Source: Bacteroidetes bacterium MED-G13 (lineage in GTDB: Bacteria; Bacteroidota; Bacteroidia; Flavobacteriales; Flavobacteriaceae). From it: a stretch of 42,585 bases of DNA. The position numbers and the translations under genes were made by a program. Shown here piece after piece: positions 39,257 through 42,585 of this stretch; position 1 is the first letter of the stretch, and each line of letters starts with the position of its first letter. The DNA lies in assembly GCA_002457735.1 (NCBI GenBank), contig NTKO01000007.1:1-42585 (forward strand). Reading direction: 5' to 3'. The notes under the pieces are model-generated. The model was not told the DNA's origin and did no database searches. It saw nothing but the letters and a program-made list of their open reading frames with translations.

Positions 39257-40081
39257 TTATTTCTTTCTTCGTTCTACAATAAATTTATTACTAGCCTTTG
39301 ACTTAGATCTTGTTCTAAATCCTTTTGCTGGGATACCTTTTCTGGATCTTGGATGACCTCCCGAAGCTCTTCCTTCACCACCGCCCATTGGGTGATCAAC
39401 AGGGTTCATGGCTACAGGTCTTGTTCTAGGTCGTCTACCAAGCCATCTACTTCTGCCTGCTTTCCCTGAAACAGTTAACTGATGGTCTGAATTGGAAACT
39501 ACACCAATAGTTGCATAACAATTACTTAAAATTAATCTGGTTTCACCAGATGGCATTTTTATCGTTGCAAATTTTCCATCTCTTGCCATTAGTTGAGCAT
39601 AAGAACCAGCACTTCTCACAAGTGCAGCACCTTTACCTGGCGTAATTTCAATACATGAAATCATAGTTCCTAAAGGAATATTAGATAAAGGCATAGAATT
39701 ACCAATATTTGGAGAAACTGAATTACCAGAAACAATTTTTTGACCAACCTTTAACCCTTTTAAAGCTACTATATATCTTTTTTCAGAATCATCATAATTT
39801 AAGAGAGCAATAAATGCAGATCTATTAGGGTCATATTCAATAGATTTTACCTCTGCGTGAACATCATGTTTGTCCCTTTTAAAATCAATAACTCTATATC
39901 TTCTTTTGTGCCCACCACCTTTATAACGCATAGTCATTCTTCCGTCGTTATTTCTTCCACCAGATTTTTTAATTGTTTTAATTAATGATTTTTCAGGATT
40001 AGAGGTAGTTAATTCAGAAAATTCATTAACGATTCTAAATCTTTGTCCTGGGGTAACTGGTTTTAATTTTCTTACTGGCAT
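39257..40081 (-). CDS. rplB: 50S ribosomal protein L2
   Basis: Essential for subunit association and peptidyl transfer. [16 protein letters not shown] at the N-terminus, [29 protein letters not shown], and the C-terminal [22 protein letters not shown] with the conserved histidine are intact. Length 274 from the ATG at 40081. The frame is open further upstream inside rplW but that is not the start. Confidence 0.97.
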   Translation of the reverse strand: MPVRKLKPVTPGQRFRIVNEFSELTTSNPEKSLIKTIKKSGGRNNDGRMTMRYKGGGHKRRYRVIDFKRDKHDVHAEVKSIEYDPNRSAFIALLNYDDSEKRYIVALKGLKVGQKIVSGNSVSPNIGNSMPLSNIPLGTMISCIEITPGKGAALVRSAGSYAQLMARDGKFATIKMPSGETRLILSNCYATIGVVSNSDHQLTVSGKAGRSRWLGRRPRTRPVAMNPVDHPMGGGEGRASGGHPRSRKGIPAKGFRTRSKSKASNKFIVERRKK

Positions 40082-40091
40082 CTTATATTTT

Positions 40092-40385
40092 TTACTGAGA
40101 ATTAGCATATAGATCAATTGTTTCACCATCATGCAATTGTACAATGGCTTTCTTGAAAGAATTAGTGTTGCCAAACTGGATCCCAGATTTGGTGTATCTA
40201 ATCTTACTATTTGATCTAACATTTATAGTTCTCACCTTTTTAACTTTTACTCCGTAAAAAGATTCAACATTATTTTTAATCTGAACCTTATTTGCATTTT
40301 TTTCTACTTGAAAAGTGAAGCAATTCTTTAATTCACTATCATTTGTAGCCTTTTCTGTAATAATAGGTTTGATCAGTATAGACAT
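40092..40385 (-). CDS. rplW: 50S ribosomal protein L23
   Basis: Tunnel-exit protein and docking site for SRP and trigger factor. [47 protein letters not shown] match the family. Length 97, with a slightly shortened extended loop region relative to E. coli. It lies 2 nt after rplD. Confidence 0.96.
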   Translation of the reverse strand: MSILIKPIITEKATNDSELKNCFTFQVEKNANKVQIKNNVESFYGVKVKKVRTINVRSNSKIRYTKSGIQFGNTNSFKKAIVQLHDGETIDLYANSQ

Positions 40386-40387
40386 AA

Positions 40388-41017
40388 CTATTTGGCTAAA
40401 TTTTTATTTATAATATCTAAGGAACTTTCCGAAATAACTAATTGCTTTGCATTAAGTATTTTATAAGTACTTAGTTCTGAACATGTTATAACCTCTGGTC
40501 CCTCCAAATTTCGCGATGACAAATATACATTTTTATTCGAAGCTGCAAATACAAACAGAGACTTTTTAATATCAAGATTTAAGGAGTTTATCACTTTTAT
40601 AAAATCCTTAGTTTTTGGTAACTTAAACTCAAAATCTTCAACAACAGTGATTGCCTTTTCTTTTGCTTTTAATGAAAGTGCAGATTTTCTAGCAAGTTTC
40701 TTTAATTTTTTATTTAACTTCAAATTGTAATCTCTCGGCTGAGGACCAAAAATTCTTCCTCCTCCTCTAAAAACTCCAGACTTAATACTACCTGCTCTAG
40801 CAGTTCCTGTCCCTTTTTGTTTTTTAATCTTTCTTGTACTACCTACTATATCAGCTCTTTCTTTTGCTTTATGAGTACCTTGCCTTTGATGAGATAAAAA
40901 TTGCTTAACATCAAGATACAGAGCATGCTCATTTGGCTCAATAGAATAAATATCTTTGGGGAGTTGAATCTCTCTTCCCGTCTCTTTACCTTTTGAATTT
41001 TTAACCTTAAGCTTCAT
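40388..41017 (-). CDS. rplD: 50S ribosomal protein L4
   Basis: Tunnel-lining protein and, in E. coli, the autogenous regulator of the S10 operon. The tunnel loop is seen as RQGTHKAKERADIVGSTRKIKKQKGTGTARAG and GGGRIFGPQPRDY. Length 209. Its ATG shares one base with the rplC stop. Confidence 0.97.
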   Translation of the reverse strand: MKLKVKNSKGKETGREIQLPKDIYSIEPNEHALYLDVKQFLSHQRQGTHKAKERADIVGSTRKIKKQKGTGTARAGSIKSGVFRGGGRIFGPQPRDYNLKLNKKLKKLARKSALSLKAKEKAITVVEDFEFKLPKTKDFIKVINSLNLDIKKSLFVFAASNKNVYLSSRNLEGPEVITCSELSTYKILNAKQLVISESSLDIINKNLAK

Positions 41018-41634
41018 TATTTTTGTATTATTAAATAAGAATTATTATGACCAGGAACAGCGCCCTTAACAAGTAAAATATTTTTTTCAGGCATTACTTT
41101 CAACACTCTTAAGTTCATAACTTTTACTTTCTCTGCACCCATTCTGCCAGCCATTTTCATTCCTTTGAAAACTCTCGCAGGGTATGATGCCGCACCGATA
41201 GAACCGGGTGCCCTTAACCTATTGTGTTGTCCATGAGTAGCTTGACCAACGCCAGCAAAACCATGTCTTTTAACTACACCTTGAAAACCTTTTCCCTTAG
41301 AAATACCTGAAATATCAACATACTCACCCACTTCAAAATGGTCAACGCTAACACCATCACCTAATTTTAAATCTTCAGTAAAACCCTTGAATTCTGCAAA
41401 TTTTATTTTTGGATGAGTTCCAGCTTTTTTAGCATGACCAATAATAGCTTTGGATGAATTCTTTTCAGATTTGTCATCAAATCCAAGTTGATGTGCTGAA
41501 TAACCGTCATTCTGCTCTGTTCTTATCTGAGTAACAACACAAGGTCCTGCTTCAATAACAGTACAAGGTATGTTATTTCCACTTTCGTCGAAAACACTAG
41601 TCATTCCAATTTTTTTACCAATTAAACCAGACAT
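41017..41634 (-). CDS. rplC: 50S ribosomal protein L3
   Basis: Early assembly protein reaching the peptidyl transferase centre. [46 protein letters not shown] and [35 protein letters not shown] are all intact. Length 205. It follows the longest spacer of the cluster (125 nt after rpsJ). Confidence 0.97.
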   Translation of the reverse strand: MSGLIGKKIGMTSVFDESGNNIPCTVIEAGPCVVTQIRTEQNDGYSAHQLGFDDKSEKNSSKAIIGHAKKAGTHPKIKFAEFKGFTEDLKLGDGVSVDHFEVGEYVDISGISKGKGFQGVVKRHGFAGVGQATHGQHNRLRAPGSIGAASYPARVFKGMKMAGRMGAEKVKVMNLRVLKVMPEKNILLVKGAVPGHNNSYLIIQK

Positions 41635-41661
41635 ATTTTATTTTTTCATTTTAAATAAATA

Positions 41662-41683
41662 AGGGTCAAAATAATTTAACCCT
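41662..41683 (-). promoter_or_regulatory. Small inverted repeat before rplC
   Basis: AGGGT (41662-41666) and ACCCT (41679-41683) can pair around a 12-nt A+T loop, 28 nt before the rplC start. On its own it is weak, but it lies in a long structured spacer. Confidence 0.3.
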
Positions 41684-41686
41684 AAA

Positions 41687-41713
41687 CTATTTTTTCCATT
41701 TTTCCATCGCCAT
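41687..41713 (-). CDS. Possible 8-residue leader ORF before rplC
   Basis: In the rpsJ-rplC spacer, an ATG at 41713 opens MAMEKWKK followed by TAG. The G+C content of the codons around the two ATGs (GCGATGGCGATGG) stands out in an otherwise A+T spacer. It could be a regulatory leader peptide or chance; only comparison among relatives can tell. Confidence 0.25.
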   Translation of the reverse strand: MAMEKWKK

Positions 41714-41731
41714 CGCTCAGGACATTTTAAT

Positions 41732-41751
41732 ATCAGAAACAAATTTCTGAT
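41732..41751 (-). promoter_or_regulatory. 8-bp hairpin just after rpsJ
   Basis: ATCAGAAA and TTTCTGAT form a perfect 8-bp stem with a 4-nt loop, starting 8 nt past the rpsJ stop. On the minus strand it has no T-run after it, so it is not a standard terminator for this operon; it may act in attenuation, RNA processing or mRNA end protection. On the plus strand it is followed by AATTTTTTT and could stop antisense transcription. Confidence 0.5.
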
Positions 41752-41759
41752 AATTTTTT

Positions 41760-42065
41760 TTAAACTTTAATCTCAACTTCAACTCCGCTCGGTAATTCTA
41801 ATTTCATGAGAGCATCAATAGTCTTAGAAGATGTACTATAAATATCAAGTAATCTCTTGTAAGAACTTAATTGAAACTGTTCTCTTGATTTTTTGTTAAC
41901 GTGTGGAGACCTTAGCACAGTAAAAAGCTTCTTGTGAGTTGGCAAAGGAATAGGTCCTGTAACAACCGCACCAGTACTTTTTACAGTCTTAACAATTTTT
42001 TCAGCTGAATTATCAACTAAACTGTGATCATACGATTTTAACTTTATTCTTATTTTTTGGCTCAT
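41760..42065 (-). CDS. rpsJ: 30S ribosomal protein S10
   Basis: Small-subunit protein also used in transcription antitermination with Nus[23 protein letters not shown] and [30 protein letters not shown] are the signatures. Length 101. It follows fusA by 11 nt, so it is cotranscribed with the str-operon genes beyond the right edge. Confidence 0.97.
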   Translation of the reverse strand: MSQKIRIKLKSYDHSLVDNSAEKIVKTVKSTGAVVTGPIPLPTHKKLFTVLRSPHVNKKSREQFQLSSYKRLLDIYSTSSKTIDALMKLELPSGVEVEIKV

Positions 42066-42076
42066 ATTATTATCAA

Positions 42077-42585
42077 TTAAGAATCAACTGTTCCATTAGC
42101 TTTTTTTATAACTTCTTCAGAAATATTTGAAGGTGTTGATGCATAATGCGAAAACTCCATAGTAGATGTTGCTCTACCAGAGGATAATGTTCTAAGAGAT
42201 GTTACATATCCAAACATTTCTGAAAGAGGAACATTTGCCTTAACAACTTTTGAACCAGCTCGGTCCCCCATATCATTTACTTGTCCTCTTCTTCTATTTA
42301 AATCACCAACAATATCACCCATATTTTCTTCGGGTGTAATTACTTCTAGCTTCATGATAGGCTCCATAATTACAAATTTTGCAAGTTTTGCCGCATTTTT
42401 AAATCCAATTTTAGCTGCAAGTTCAAAAGACAACTGATCAGAATCAACATCGTGATAAGAACCGTCCTTTAAAGTAACCTTCAAAGAATCAACCTCATAA
42501 CCAGCAAGCGGACCATTTTGCATTGCCATTTTAAACCCTTTTTCTACAGAGGGAATAAATTCTTTTGGAACATTACCTCCTTTGA
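42077..42585 (-). CDS. fusA: Elongation factor G, C-terminal part (runs off right edge)
   Basis: The frame stays open to the right edge, so this is the last ~170 residues of EF-G. Visible are [17 protein letters not shown], domain IV segments [26 protein letters not shown], and domain V with [31 protein letters not shown] and the C-terminal [17 protein letters not shown] is the GTPase that drives ribosomal translocation. The GTPase domain lies outside the window. Confidence 0.96.
   Translation of the reverse strand, partial: KGGNVPKEFIPSVEKGFKMAMQNGPLAGYEVDSLKVTLKDGSYHDVDSDQLSFELAAKIGFKNAAKLAKFVIMEPIMKLEVITPEENMGDIVGDLNRRRGQVNDMGDRAGSKVVKANVPLSEMFGYVTSLRTLSSGRATSTMEFSHYASTPSNISEEVIKKANGTVDS

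Noticed and set aside
40082-40222. Extended N-terminus of L2
   Set aside because: The extra 47 codons lie inside rplW in another frame; [12 protein letters not shown] at 40081 is the family start.
41732-41760. Terminator between rpsJ and rplC
   Set aside because: The hairpin has a T-run only on the plus strand, where no gene ends. On the operon strand it lacks the T-run, so transcription need not stop.

Overview
The window is a gene-dense, AT-rich chromosomal segment of a Bacteroidota bacterium, almost certainly class Flavobacteriia. The evidence is a fused SecDF, a gyrB-mdh pair, TAnnTTTG promoter boxes, A-rich translation starts with little Shine-Dalgarno signal, a zinc-free L36, and a large secreted CUB/PKD repeat protein of the kind exported by type IX secretion. 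Short gaps, overlapping stops and small proteins suggest a streamlined, perhaps marine, member; this lineage guess is inference. I see no tRNA, rRNA, CRISPR array, insertion sequence, prophage or integron.

Layout. 1-3140 (minus) is the 5' part of a giant cell-surface protein running off the left edge. 3279-6832 (plus) holds folE, cysS, yidD, lgt and a small DUF3817-type membrane protein. 6829-9783 (minus) is secDF. A short sulfotransferase-like gene (plus) converges on mdh, which follows gyrB (minus). asnB and queE (minus) come next, then a plus-strand trio: rluF, pterin carbinolamine dehydratase and a VOC protein. A tiny secreted-peptide ORF lies directly behind folD. folD-ffh-argS-ctlX-(DDAH-like hydrolase)-gltA-eno-carA form a minus-strand run of translation and central-metabolism genes. 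A rho-independent terminator near 27220 separates carA from the large ribosomal-protein cluster.

From 42585 down to 27240 (minus) is the str/S10/spc/alpha superoperon: fusA(3' end)-rpsJ-rplC-rplD-rplW-rplB-rpsS-rplV-rpsC-rplP-rpmC-rpsQ-rplN-rplX-rplE-rpsN-rpsH-rplF-rplR-rpsE-rpmD-rplO-secY-infA-rpmJ-rpsM-rpsK-rpsD-rpoA-rplQ, ending with an unknown secreted protein. Its spacers are 0-23 nt with two clear exceptions: 125 nt between rpsJ and rplC and 77 nt between rpsK and rpsD. Both contain inverted repeats.

Functional links. FolE supplies dihydroneopterin triphosphate for folate and, in the queuosine route, the precursor of the QueE substrate; FolD works on the folate cofactor. SecY, SecDF, Ffh, YidD and Lgt all serve protein export and the envelope. 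CtlX and the neighbouring arginine-deiminase-fold enzyme could act in series (guanidino substrate to citrulline to ornithine).

Most of the window is housekeeping. The less ordinary parts are: an 87-residue acidic tail on ribosomal protein L5 built from perfect 36-bp DNA repeats, with a similar tail on L17; a structured RNA before rpsD that fits an S4 autoregulatory leader; a tiny Tat-like secreted peptide behind folD whose start is out of frame by one base; and the tandem amidinotransferase-fold pair. I found no clearly new multi-gene system.
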